IMG/VR virus record: IMGVR_UViG_3300027800_000341
Location: 1 to 34,174 of that record
Reading direction: 5' to 3' (one strand)
From: a virus
Length of the DNA stretch: 34,174 nt
A program made the translations under genes and the position numbers. Positions 1 through 6,694 of this stretch are shown here, piece by piece. Every line of letters starts with the position of its first letter. Within the stretch, counting starts at the first letter, position 1. A model generated the notes under the pieces. That model was not told where the DNA came from and searched no databases. It saw only the letters and a program-made list of their open reading frames with translations.

Positions 1-699
1 TTAACGCACGTATTCCCGACAGCTCCAAACCACCCTCCCGATGATCCGGACTGCCTCGACATGGCCGTTCATGTCGACCTCTATTGGGGGATAATCAGGA
101 TTTTTGCTCCGCAGAACCAGCTTGCCGGGAATGCGATCCAGGTACTTTACAAAAACCTCGCTCTCTAGTCCGATAGCAAACAGCCCGCCAGGAATTATCT
201 CCCGCTGGCTCTCATCAATCAGCACCGTATCTCCGCTCCAGACATCAGGCTCCATGCTGTCACCGGTAACATCCATCAGGACCATTTTCCTGGCACGTCC
301 TTTCCGCTTCAGAAAGTCTGTCTTGAACGCATAGAGACCGACTACATCTCCAGACGTTTCCAGACTTCCCGTCCCGGCACAGAGCCGCGCCTTGACCTTG
401 GGAATGAGCGTGTATCCCATGGCTGGCGCAGTCTCCGGGCTCATCCATGGCGGTTCGTCGGCCGGGATCGGGCTGACAGTTTCGGCTGTGCCGCCGCGCC
501 GCATGGGGCCCTCGCCGAAAAGTAGCCAATTAGGGTCAACATCAAGATTTTTGCATAATAAGGTAATGGCTTCGCCGCCCGGGACGATCTCACCACGTTC
601 GTAACGCCCCAATGTGTTCTTTGGGATCTTTGTCAGATCTGCGAAATCCGACTGGGTCTTGTCGCCGCGCAGGGCGCGTATTCTCTCGCTGATATTCAT
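1..699 (-). CDS. LexA/CI-like phage repressor (XRE HTH + S24 peptidase)
   Basis: A 232-aa prophage repressor that should bind the operators at 823-873 and hold the early transposition operon off. Residues 1-60 form an XRE-type helix-turn-helix (TQSDFADLTKIPKNTLGRYE). Residues 100-228 are an S24/LexA-type self-cleaving domain: a cleavage-type Ala108-Gly109 pair (LCAGTG), Ser148 (TGDSMEPD) and Lys185 (EVFVKYLD) form the expected Ser-Lys dyad. This predicts RecA-stimulated autocleavage, so induction by DNA damage, unlike the classical Mu c repressor which lacks a LexA-type protease. I chose ATG 699 because the HTH begins there; an upstream in-frame ATG (804) would add 35 residues of non-family sequence and would start inside the promoter region. 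The ribosome site is weak (GGAAAA). It is transcribed divergently from the early operon, the usual arrangement for such phages. Confidence 0.93.
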   Translation of the reverse strand: MNISERIRALRGDKTQSDFADLTKIPKNTLGRYERGEIVPGGEAITLLCKNLDVDPNWLLFGEGPMRRGGTAETVSPIPADEPPWMSPETAPAMGYTLIPKVKARLCAGTGSLETSGDVVGLYAFKTDFLKRKGRARKMVLMDVTGDSMEPDVWSGDTVLIDESQREIIPGGLFAIGLESEVFVKYLDRIPGKLVLRSKNPDYPPIEVDMNGHVEAVRIIGRVVWSCREYVR

Positions 700-774
700 G
701 TTTTCCGGGTGTCGCGGTTCGGGGGTTAACTCCGACAAAGAACATCGACAGCGGCCAAGGGGGGATATCTTTAT

Positions 775-804
775 ATTACAGCGCGGTGCATTTTTATGCA
801 TCAA
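775..804 (-). promoter_or_regulatory. Putative repressor promoter
   Basis: Read leftward, TTGATG (804-799) and TGTAAT (780-775) are separated by 18 nt and lie about 75 nt upstream of the repressor ATG. A short dyad, TGCAT (787-791) and ATGCA (796-800), lies between the two boxes and could be an autoregulatory site. Assigned from sequence match only. Confidence 0.45.
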
Positions 805-822
805 AACGAACTACGACTCCTA

Positions 823-873
823 AAAAGGGTTGACTAAAACCCTTTTCAGGCATTATTTACCCCTTAAAGGGTT
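823..873 (+). promoter_or_regulatory. Operator array with repeated AAGGGTT half-sites
   Basis: AAAAGGGTT (823-831) and its exact inverse AACCCTTTT (838-846) flank a 6-nt spacer. A second palindrome CCCTTAAAGGG lies at 861-871 and continues as AAAGGGTT (866-873). The same half-site therefore occurs three to four times in 51 nt between the divergent repressor and early operon. This is what cooperative repressor and/or Ner/Cro-type binding sites look like. Which protein binds is inferred from position only. Confidence 0.6.
830..858 (+). promoter_or_regulatory. Possible early promoter overlapping the operators
   Basis: TTGACT (830-835) is a good -35 box and sits inside the first inverted repeat. 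The -10 is poor: CATTAT (851-856, 15-nt spacer) or TTATTT (853-858, 17-nt spacer). A repressor on 823-846 would cover the -35. Position relative to the early genes supports the call; the weak -10 lowers it. Confidence 0.35.
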
Positions 874-948
874 ACGAACGTCAACTTACGTCGGAAATTA
901 CCCCGAGGCATGGCCCGGGGTCAATGTCCGAAGAGCCAGAAAAACCGG

Positions 949-1362
949 ATGCGGCAGATATCACTCTTCGAAGGACAGGTTCCGGATACGGAACCCCTCA
1001 TCAAGGCAGCCATGCACAGGGTCGCCAAAAGGTGCGGCCTGTCGCGGGAGCAACTCGTTGATCGGATGAACGAGATCGCGGCCCTGGGGGGATATCGCCT
1101 GAACCGGAACGCCCGGACCTTGAGCGTGGATGTCTTTGAAAAATGGCTGAATCCGCTGGAACGGGACTACGTCCCAGGCCTCAACGCCATCCAGGCGTTT
1201 GTTGCGGCCACAGGTGACCCGGAACCGATCCGGGTTGCGGCAGGCATCCAGGGATTTGAACTTGTTGGCGGTGATGATCTGAAGATCCTCAAGGCCGCCA
1301 AGCTGGATCGCGAGATCCAGAACTTGAAGCGCCAAAAGCGGCGGCTGGAGCAGGAGCTATAG
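949..1362 (+). CDS. Early phage protein, probable DNA-binding regulator
   Basis: First gene of the rightward early operon, 137 aa from ATG 949. I do not recognise a named family with certainty. Residues around AKRCGLSREQLVDRMNEIA look like a helix-turn-helix, and the C-terminus (KAAKLDREIQNLKRQKRRLE) is a charged helix suited to a coiled coil, so a dimeric DNA-binding regulator in the Ner position is plausible. The start is uncertain: neither ATG 949 nor the in-frame ATG 910 has a well-placed ribosome site. An alternative ATG at 924 in another frame opens with a very protein-like N-terminus (MSEEPEKPDAADI) but stops at about 1058, which suggests a possible indel near 960. The stop codon is followed directly by the ATG of the next gene. 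Confidence 0.6.
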   Translation: MRQISLFEGQVPDTEPLIKAAMHRVAKRCGLSREQLVDRMNEIAALGGYRLNRNARTLSVDVFEKWLNPLERDYVPGLNAIQAFVAATGDPEPIRVAAGIQGFELVGGDDLKILKAAKLDREIQNLKRQKRRLEQEL

Positions 1363-1587
1363 ATGGACGCGAAACGAAACGGTCTGGAGATCAGAGTGGA
1401 CTTGCTCCGGCGCGGGCGGTCCATCGCGGATGTGGCGGCCTTGGCAGGGGTGTCACGGCCGCTGGCCAGCCGCACCATAAGCGGCGGGGCCAATAACCGG
1501 AAGGTGTTGCGGGCGCTAGTCGCCCTTGGTGTGCCCAGGCGGCTTTTGGCGTTGCCGGAAGACATGCGGGGGAAGGAGGCGGCGTGA
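1363..1587 (+). CDS. Small HTH protein, Ner/Cro-like position
   Basis: A 74-aa protein whose ATG follows the preceding TAG without a gap, with GGAGCAGGAG (1347-1356) as ribosome site. Residues 19-45 (SIADVAALAGVSRPLASRTI) form a clear helix-turn-helix. Small single-HTH proteins immediately before the transposase gene are typically Ner-like regulators that damp early transcription in Mu-like phages. The function is inferred from size, fold and position; sequence identity to Mu Ner is not evident by eye. Its TGA overlaps the transposase ATG (TGATG), implying translational coupling. Confidence 0.65.
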   Translation: MDAKRNGLEIRVDLLRRGRSIADVAALAGVSRPLASRTISGGANNRKVLRALVALGVPRRLLALPEDMRGKEAA

Positions 1588-3671
1588 TGCCGTGCCGTAT
1601 GAACAGCATTCCTGAAACGGCAACGGCAAAACAGATCGCAGCGGCGTTGAGCGTCACGGAGCGCTCTATACAGCGCCGCGCCGAACGTGAGCAGTGGCCG
1701 CACGAAAAGCGGCCGGGCCGTGGCGGCGGCAAGGCCTACGTCATCGCATCCCTGCCGGAGCCGATACGCATCGCCCTGGCCAGACAGATTTCCCGCCCCG
1801 CCCTGGGCATCATCCAGGGCGGCAAAGCGCCCTCCACCGTGTCCGCCGCTGTCCCTCCCTCACCCCTTGCCGTAGCGCCGCCGGACCCTGCCCTCCCTCC
1901 GGCGGCGCTTGGCAAGGCGGCACTCAAAGCGGACCTGGTCCGGGCCTATCTCGACGCCAAGGAGTGGGGTCGCAAGCACGGCAAGGCCCTGGCCCGGTGC
2001 CGCGAGGCCTTTGTCATCGGCTACAACAACGGCCAAATCTGCCCGACCATCCGCGAGCAGCTCGGCACGACTAGCTGGCAAAGCCTGGAACGCTGGGCCG
2101 TGGAGCTGCGGCGTGCGGACTACGACTGCGCGGCCATCGCCCCGCGCTATGGGCTGCACAGACGGGGAGCGTGCAAGGTCACCCCGGCCGAGGAGGAACG
2201 CCTCCTGGCGCTGCTCCTGTCGCAGAGCCAGTTCAAGATCGGCACGGCCATCACTCTCATGAAGATGGACCTTTCGCGTCAGGGTGTTTCCTCGCCGTCA
2301 TCCCCTTCGACGCTACGCAACTGGGTCGAGGCCTTCCGCCGCGAGCACGCCGACGTCTGGACCCTGGCCCGGGAGGGCGAGAAGGCCTTGACCGACAAGA
2401 TAGCGCCCTTCCTGCGGCGTGACGCCGGGTTGCTCGCTGTCGGCGACGTGCTCATCGCGGACGGGCACCGCCTGAATTTCCGCGTCAGACATCCCCTGCA
2501 CGGCCGCCCCTGCCGGGCGACGCTGGTGGCCTTCGAGGACTGGGCCAGTCGCGACATCGCCGGGTTCTCGATCATGCTGGAGGAAGACCTGTGCGCCGTG
2601 CATCTGGCCCTGTACCGCTCGATCATTCGCCTGGGGAGGCTGCCCCGGGTGGTCATGCCGGACAACGGCCGGGCGTTCAAAAACAAGGTGTTCGTCGAGA
2701 GCAAGATCGACCTGACCACCTCCGGCATGGCCGGGTTGTACGGCCGCCTGGGCATCATGTGCCACTTCCCCAAGGCCTACAGCGCCCGTTCAAAGCCCAT
2801 CGAATCCTTTTTCAAGACGGCCGGACTCTCCTTTGAGAAGGCCGTGTCCAGCTACTGCGGCGGCTCCATTGCGGCCAAACCGGCCAGGATGCGGCGCAAC
2901 GAGACATTCATGCAGGAAATCGAACCCGAGGCCCTGCTTTCCATGGACGAGGCCAGCGGGCTTTTTGAATCCTGGTTGAACAGCTTTTATCGGGTGAAGC
3001 CTCATTCGGGGCTTGGCGGCAGATGTCCCGGCGAGGTGTTCGCGGCCGGGCGCGGCCAGGGTCTGGATCACGCCAGCATCCGCTATCTCCTGATGCACGA
3101 GGAGGTGGCGCACCTGCACAACAACGGTATCAAACGGTTCGGCGGAGAGTATTTTGACGAGGCCCTGTACGGCCTGCGCGACAAGGTGCTCATCCGCTAC
3201 GACTGGCACGATCTGCGCCAGATCTTCGTCTACCGCACGGACGGCAGCTACCTGTGCATGGCCAAGCGCCAGGGGGTCGTGCATCCCATGTTCAAGTTGA
3301 TCGGAGGCAAGGATGCCGAGGGTTATGCCGAATTCAAGGCGGCCCTGGCGACGCATGAAAGCCTCAAAAAAGGCACCAAGAAGATCGTCCGCAAGCTTGC
3401 CAAAGCCGGGATGATCGCCGAGGCGCGCGACATCCTGCCCGTGGCGGAGCTGGCCGAGACCGGCAGCCCGCGTCTGCCCGAGTCCCTGGAGGCCATTGAG
3501 GCCGCCCATACGCCGGACGATCCGGACATCCCCGATTTTTCCGAGCCCACCCCGCCGGTCCCGGCCGGTCCCGGGCCGCTCATCGACCCTACCAATTTGG
3601 ACTATTTTTCGACCGAGGAACTCGGCGCGGAGCTGGCCTACCAGCAACAGCGCGCAAAAACAGGGAGATAA
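1587..3671 (+). CDS. MuA-type DDE transposase
   Basis: A 694-aa transposase (Mu A is 663 aa) that carries out integration and replicative transposition of the phage genome. The N-terminal ~70 residues carry a winged-helix DNA-binding segment (TAKQIAAALSVTERSIQRRA) as in the Mu DNA-binding domain. The RNase-H-like core shows the catalytic triad D292 (LIADGHR), D359 (VMPDNGRAFKN) and E406 (KPIESFFK); the 67-residue D-D spacing equals that of MuA. The C-terminal part should contact MuB. ATG 1587 is preferred over GTG 1584 because it overlaps the upstream TGA and lies 7 nt after GGAGG (1575-1579). MuB follows 4 nt downstream. Confidence 0.96.
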   Translation: MPCRMNSIPETATAKQIAAALSVTERSIQRRAEREQWPHEKRPGRGGGKAYVIASLPEPIRIALARQISRPALGIIQGGKAPSTVSAAVPPSPLAVAPPDPALPPAALGKAALKADLVRAYLDAKEWGRKHGKALARCREAFVIGYNNGQICPTIREQLGTTSWQSLERWAVELRRADYDCAAIAPRYGLHRRGACKVTPAEEERLLALLLSQSQFKIGTAITLMKMDLSRQGVSSPSSPSTLRNWVEAFRREHADVWTLAREGEKALTDKIAPFLRRDAGLLAVGDVLIADGHRLNFRVRHPLHGRPCRATLVAFEDWASRDIAGFSIMLEEDLCAVHLALYRSIIRLGRLPRVVMPDNGRAFKNKVFVESKIDLTTSGMAGLYGRLGIMCHFPKAYSARSKPIESFFKTAGLSFEKAVSSYCGGSIAAKPARMRRNETFMQEIEPEALLSMDEASGLFESWLNSFYRVKPHSGLGGRCPGEVFAAGRGQGLDHASIRYLLMHEEVAHLHNNGIKRFGGEYFDEALYGLRDKVLIRYDWHDLRQIFVYRTDGSYLCMAKRQGVVHPMFKLIGGKDAEGYAEFKAALATHESLKKGTKKIVRKLAKAGMIAEARDILPVAELAETGSPRLPESLEAIEAAHTPDDPDIPDFSEPTPPVPAGPGPLIDPTNLDYFSTEELGAELAYQQQRAKTGR

Positions 3672-3675
3672 CACG

Positions 3676-4371
3676 GTGAAAAAGCAGTTTGCCGAGACGC
3701 AAAACGTGCAGCGGTACCTGGTCGCGGTCAACAGGATGCTGGCCAGCCCTCCGGGCATCGACAAGTTCATGCTGGTCCACGGGGAGGTGGGCCTGGGCAA
3801 GACCGAGACCAACCTATGGTGGAAGAACACCATGTCGCCCCAGTCGGCGTTCATTCGCATCAAAAAAGCCATGGGGGTGCGGTGGTTGCTTGAGGAAATC
3901 GTGGTGGAGCTTGGGCTCGTGCCCGAAAGGCGCACCAGCGACCTTTTCCATCAGGTGGTCGGCGAGCTGATCGGCACGAATCGGGCGCTCATCTTCGACG
4001 AGATCGACTACGTGGCCGACAAGCGGACCCTGGTGGAGACCATCCGGGACATCGGCGACATGGCCGGGACGCCGATCATCCTTGTGGGCATGCCCTGGGC
4101 CCCGGAGAAGCTCAAGCGGTTCCCGGCGCTGTGGCGGCGCATCTCGCAGATCGTGCCCTACCACGGGCTGGCCGAGGCCGATGTGCGGCTGGTGATGGAC
4201 CAGATCTGCGAGGTGGCGGTGGACGACTCGGCCGTGGCGGCCATCGCGGCCTCGGCCAAGACCACCACCACGGCCAGTCTCTACCGCTGGGCCCAGGCCT
4301 GCGAGGGCGTGGCCCGGGCCAGAAAGACCGACCTGGTCACGGCCGAGCACCTCAAGGCCAAGGCGGCCTGA
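3676..4371 (+). CDS. MuB-type AAA+ target-selection ATPase
   Basis: A 231-aa ATPase that should deliver target DNA to the transposase and stimulate strand transfer. The Walker A motif is HGEVGLGKTE (K42) and Walker B is ALIFDEIDY (D108, E109). It is shorter than Mu B (312 aa) because it lacks the N-terminal HTH region, as in many MuB-like (AAA_22 type) proteins of related prophages. The start is GTG 3676, 8 nt after AGGGAG (3662-3667); upstream in-frame codons lie inside the transposase gene. Adjacency to the MuA-type gene makes the assignment firm. Confidence 0.93.
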   Translation: MKKQFAETQNVQRYLVAVNRMLASPPGIDKFMLVHGEVGLGKTETNLWWKNTMSPQSAFIRIKKAMGVRWLLEEIVVELGLVPERRTSDLFHQVVGELIGTNRALIFDEIDYVADKRTLVETIRDIGDMAGTPIILVGMPWAPEKLKRFPALWRRISQIVPYHGLAEADVRLVMDQICEVAVDDSAVAAIAASAKTTTTASLYRWAQACEGVARARKTDLVTAEHLKAKAA

Positions 4372-4373
4372 TC

Positions 4374-4931
4374 ATGGCCGCCGCCACAAAAATCCTGGCC
4401 GTGGTGCGGGCGGTCATCGCCACGAAAACCGTCGTGGACGGGCGTTTCCGGGTCTGCCGCGTGGCCCTGGCCGAGGTGGTGGAGGCGTCTGGCTGCCCCA
4501 GGCGGCCGGTGATGCGCGTGTTGGATCGGCTGGTGCGGGAGGGGTGGTTGGAACTGGTCTCCAATGACCGCATCCATGCCGACAACCTGGGAGAGGTTTA
4601 CGGCCCGGCCCGGCGCAACCCGACCTATCAGGTCATCAGGGATTTCCGGCTGCACCGGGGATACCAGGTCCGCGCCCGGGTCTCTTGCCGGGACAAGATC
4701 TGGTCAACGCTGCGGACGCTGTTGCGGTCAACGCCCTCAAACCTGGAGCGTCTGACGGGGTGCGGCAATAAGGCTGTGGCTGAATTCCTGCGCATGCTCA
4801 AGGACGGTGGATATGTGCGCGAGGTCGGCAAGGAGTCTCATGAAAAGGTTTGGGCCTTGACCAAAGATATAGGCGCCAAACGGCCTGAAACACCTCTCCC
4901 GAATCGGCGTCGAAAGAAGGGGGATGCCTGA
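4374..4931 (+). CDS. Winged-helix early phage protein
   Basis: A 185-aa basic protein beginning 2 nt after the MuB stop. Two winged-helix-like segments are visible: residues ~15-65 (ALAEVVEASGCPRRPVMRVL, then LVREGWLELV) and ~105-155 (NLERLTGCGNKAVAEFLRML, then DGGYVREV). The C-terminus is strongly basic (NRRRKKGDA). This looks like a DNA-binding accessory protein of the transposition operon; I do not recognise a named family. Its TGA overlaps the next ATG (4929-4933), so it is translationally coupled to the XRE-like gene. Confidence 0.7.
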   Translation: MAAATKILAVVRAVIATKTVVDGRFRVCRVALAEVVEASGCPRRPVMRVLDRLVREGWLELVSNDRIHADNLGEVYGPARRNPTYQVIRDFRLHRGYQVRARVSCRDKIWSTLRTLLRSTPSNLERLTGCGNKAVAEFLRMLKDGGYVREVGKESHEKVWALTKDIGAKRPETPLPNRRRKKGDA

Positions 4932-5260
4932 TGGACTGGTTGGACATCCTGCGCGACCGCGTGGCGGCCATGGGGCTGCCTGCCGTGGCCAAGGCCCTGG
5001 GCACGGCCAAATCCACCATCTCCATGGTGACCAACGGCAAGTATCCGGCCTCGACGGATCGCATCCAGGCCCGGGTGTTGGCCGTGTACGGCGGCCAGAC
5101 GGTCGCCTGCCCGGTGCTCGGCGAAATCGATGCGGCGGTCTGCGCCGACAAGCAGTCACGCGCCAGACGCATCGGCCTGCGGGCAGGCAGCCCGGAGACC
5201 CTGCGCCTGTTCAAAACCTGTTCAAACTGCCCTGTGCGGGGCGCAAAACAAGGAGGCTGA
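4931..5260 (+). CDS. XRE-like HTH protein with C-terminal cysteines
   Basis: A 109-aa protein with an N-terminal lambda-repressor-like HTH (residues 15-45, LPAVAKALGTAKSTISMVTN) and four cysteines at 60, 71, 97 and 100, the last two as CSNC near the C-terminus. A metal-binding role for the cysteines is plausible but unproven. It lies in the early operon between the winged-helix protein and DUF3164, overlapping the former by one base. It may be a second early regulator. Confidence 0.7.
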   Translation: MDWLDILRDRVAAMGLPAVAKALGTAKSTISMVTNGKYPASTDRIQARVLAVYGGQTVACPVLGEIDAAVCADKQSRARRIGLRAGSPETLRLFKTCSNCPVRGAKQGG

Positions 5261-5263
5261 CAC

Positions 5264-5449
5264 ATGCTGTCCAAGAAGATTCAAAACGTCGCCAACAGCC
5301 TGTCCCTGGTCGCCGACAAGGTTCCCGAAGAGGTCTGGAGCTTTCTGGCCGTGTGCCAGAGCGAGCTGGTCGACGCGGCCGATCTGGCCGTGGAGTTCGA
5401 GTCGCAGCCGCTGTTCCACGTCCCCGGGGGCGAGGAGGTGGCGGCATGA
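5264..5449 (+). CDS. Small early phage protein, unknown
   Basis: A 61-aa acidic protein with AAGGAGG (5249-5255) ahead of its ATG. The body reads as one amphipathic helical unit (KIQNVANSLSLVADKVPEEV) with no recognised domain. It is linked to the DUF3164 gene by an ATGA overlap (5446-5449), which supports it being translated. No function can be assigned. Confidence 0.6.
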   Translation: MLSKKIQNVANSLSLVADKVPEEVWSFLAVCQSELVDAADLAVEFESQPLFHVPGGEEVAA

Positions 5450-6054
5450 GCGCGGCGCCTGACGGATACATGCAGGACGCCCAGGGGCGGCTGGTGCCCG
5501 TGGACATGGTCAAGGACGTTGACAAGGCGCGCGACGGCCTGGTGCGCGAGATCGCGGCCAAGGCGCTGGATCTGCGCAAGGCCATGGCGAAGTTTCGTGA
5601 CGACTCCATGGGCGATGTCGCGGCGTTCTGCCAGCTCTCGGCCGAGCAGTACGGGGCCAAGTTGGGCGGCGACAAGGGCAATGTGACGCTCACCACCTAC
5701 GACGGGCAGTACAAAGTGCAGCGGTCTGTGGCCGAGTATCTGGTGTTCGACGAGCGGCTCCAGGCGGCCAAGGAACTCATCGACGAATGCATCACCGAAT
5801 GGACCGAAGGCAGCCGCGATGAACTCAAGGCCCTGATCAATGACGCCTTCCAAGTGGACAAGGAGGGACGCATTAACACCGGGCGGGTGCTGTCCCTGCG
5901 GCGGTTGGCCATCGACGACGACCGCTGGCGGCGAGCCATGCAAGCCGTGTCCGACAGCCTGCAAGTGGCTGGGAGCAAGACGTATCTGCGGCTGTATTCC
6001 CGCCGCGCGGATGGCAAGTATGAACCGATCTCACTGGATTTGGCGTCGTTCTAA
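5446..6054 (+). CDS. DUF3164 family Mu-like early protein
   Basis: A 202-aa protein of the DUF3164 type, characteristic of the early region of Mu-like phages and sometimes mislabelled sulfate transporter. Recognisable parts are the N-terminal MQDAQGRLVPVDMVKDVDK, the central LTTYDGQYKVQRSVAEYL and the C-terminal YLRLYSRRADGKYEPISLDL. Its biochemical role is not established; position suggests a transposition or replication accessory. It starts at ATG 5446, overlapping the preceding stop, with GAGGAGG upstream. Confidence 0.88.
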   Translation: MSAAPDGYMQDAQGRLVPVDMVKDVDKARDGLVREIAAKALDLRKAMAKFRDDSMGDVAAFCQLSAEQYGAKLGGDKGNVTLTTYDGQYKVQRSVAEYLVFDERLQAAKELIDECITEWTEGSRDELKALINDAFQVDKEGRINTGRVLSLRRLAIDDDRWRRAMQAVSDSLQVAGSKTYLRLYSRRADGKYEPISLDLASF

Positions 6055-6080
6055 ATCGCAGCAACGCAAGGGGGATTGAC

Positions 6081-6215
6081 GTGGACGACATCGATTTCGC
6101 GGCGGTTGTGACCACACTCGAAAACAATTGGGGTGACTTTGTCGAGTACAGCGGAGGCGAGGAATCTGCGGATCGCACACTCGACGCCTTGAAGCGGGAG
6201 GGGAATCTGGAGTGA
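6081..6215 (+). CDS. 44-aa early micro-ORF
   Basis: GTG 6081 follows a strong ribosome site (AAGGGGG, 6068-6074) and encodes 44 residues ending at TGA 6213-6215. The peptide is acidic and helical (VDDIDFAAVVTTLENNWGDF at its start). Good spacing, early-operon position and sensible composition support it. Function unknown; tiny early ORFs at this location in Mu include lytic helper genes such as kil, but no similarity is claimed. Confidence 0.5.
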   Translation: MDDIDFAAVVTTLENNWGDFVEYSGGEESADRTLDALKREGNLE

Positions 6216-6221
6216 TGCGAA

Positions 6222-6239
6222 ACCGCCCTGCGGGGCGGT
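6222..6239 (+). other. Perfect hairpin after micro-ORF
   Basis: ACCGCCC and GGGCGGT flank a TGCG loop, 7 nt after the 44-aa ORF stop. There is no T-tract, so it is more likely an RNA stability or processing element than a terminator. Confidence 0.4.
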
Positions 6240-6288
6240 CGTCTCGGCGTGGCGGCCGGGGCCTGATGAGCAGCCAGAGGGGAAGACC

Positions 6289-6531
6289 ATGTCCGCTAAT
6301 TCGTCGGACTGGCTGGTGTATCTTGGGTCAGAGGGCGCATTGCCGGTCCTGAAGGTCGAAGAGGGTGTCAGGGTTTGCGGCCGTACGGGCATGCACAGGG
6401 CATGTATCGGCCCGAATGGTCTGGTCTGCCCGGGATGTAATCGTGTGTGCCGTATCCCTGTCTCGGCGGGGCTGGCCCAGGGCGATGAGTTTCTCTCGCG
6501 GGGCAAGAGTAATCCCAAGGGGGCTCGGTGA
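6289..6531 (+). CDS. Small cysteine-rich protein, possible zinc ribbon
   Basis: An 80-aa protein preceded by GAGGGGAAG at good spacing from ATG 6289. Cysteines at 30, 39, 47, 50 and 54 include CPGCNRVC (47-54), a knuckle typical of small zinc-binding phage proteins. No family is recognised. It is the last early gene before the opposite-strand tRNA unit, whose terminator begins 10 nt after its stop. Confidence 0.55.
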   Translation: MSANSSDWLVYLGSEGALPVLKVEEGVRVCGRTGMHRACIGPNGLVCPGCNRVCRIPVSAGLAQGDEFLSRGKSNPKGAR

Positions 6532-6540
6532 TGCAAGCCC

Positions 6541-6571
6541 AAAGAAAAGTCCGCCTGGTTGCCCCGGCGGA
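6541..6571 (-). terminator. Rho-independent terminator of the tRNA unit
   Basis: Read leftward, TCCGCC (6571-6566) and GGCGGA (6555-6550) form a 6-bp GC-rich stem with a 10-nt loop that can add two more pairs. It is followed by CTTTTCTTT (6549-6541). It lies 5 nt beyond the tRNA 3' end and would end a transcript of about 108 nt. Confidence 0.7.
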
Positions 6572-6575
6572 GAAA

Positions 6576-6649
6576 TTTCGCGAGAGGGATTCGAACCCCC
6601 GACAACCCCGTTAGTTAAACAGGTGCACTATCCACTGTGCTATCGCGAC
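6576..6649 (-). tRNA. tRNA-like gene, anticodon AAC (Val-type)
   Basis: A complete cloverleaf can be drawn by hand: acceptor GTCGCGA/TCGCGAA (six pairs plus a G1-A72 mismatch), T8, D-stem GCAC/GTGC with A14 and G18-G19 in the loop, anticodon stem CCTGT/ACGGG, 7-nt loop TTAACTA, T-stem GGGGG/CCCTC with canonical loop TTCGAAT, and A73. CCA is not encoded. The anticodon would be AAC (6616-6614), reading GUU valine; A34 is rare in bacteria and T37 is odd, since position 37 is normally a purine. A35, C36 and A73 match valine identity elements. A near-consensus promoter ends about 7 nt before G1 and a terminator follows, so it is an independent leftward unit inside a rightward operon. It may be functional, specialised or decaying. 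Confidence 0.8.
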
Positions 6650-6656
6650 ATAGCCT

Positions 6657-6684
6657 ATTATAACAAATATTAGCTCTTTGTAAA
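6657..6684 (-). promoter_or_regulatory. Strong sigma70-type promoter for the tRNA
   Basis: Read leftward: -35 TTTACA (6684-6679), 16-nt spacer, perfect -10 TATAAT (6662-6657). The expected start falls at 6649-6650, the first tRNA base, so the primary transcript would have almost no leader. The -35 adjoins the gemA ribosome site (AGGA, 6685-6688) on the other strand. Confidence 0.75.
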
Positions 6685-6694
6685 CAGGACATCG

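Noticed and set aside
1587-4371. Insertion sequence (DDE transposase plus ATPase)
   Set aside because: MuA/MuB order, lengths, D-D spacing and the surrounding phage genes show these are the phage's own replication genes; no terminal inverted repeats flank the pair.
6214-6351. Rightward 45-codon frame starting in the TGATG of the micro-ORF
   Set aside because: Arg/Ser-rich, runs through the hairpin at 6222-6239 and overlaps the better 80-aa gene.
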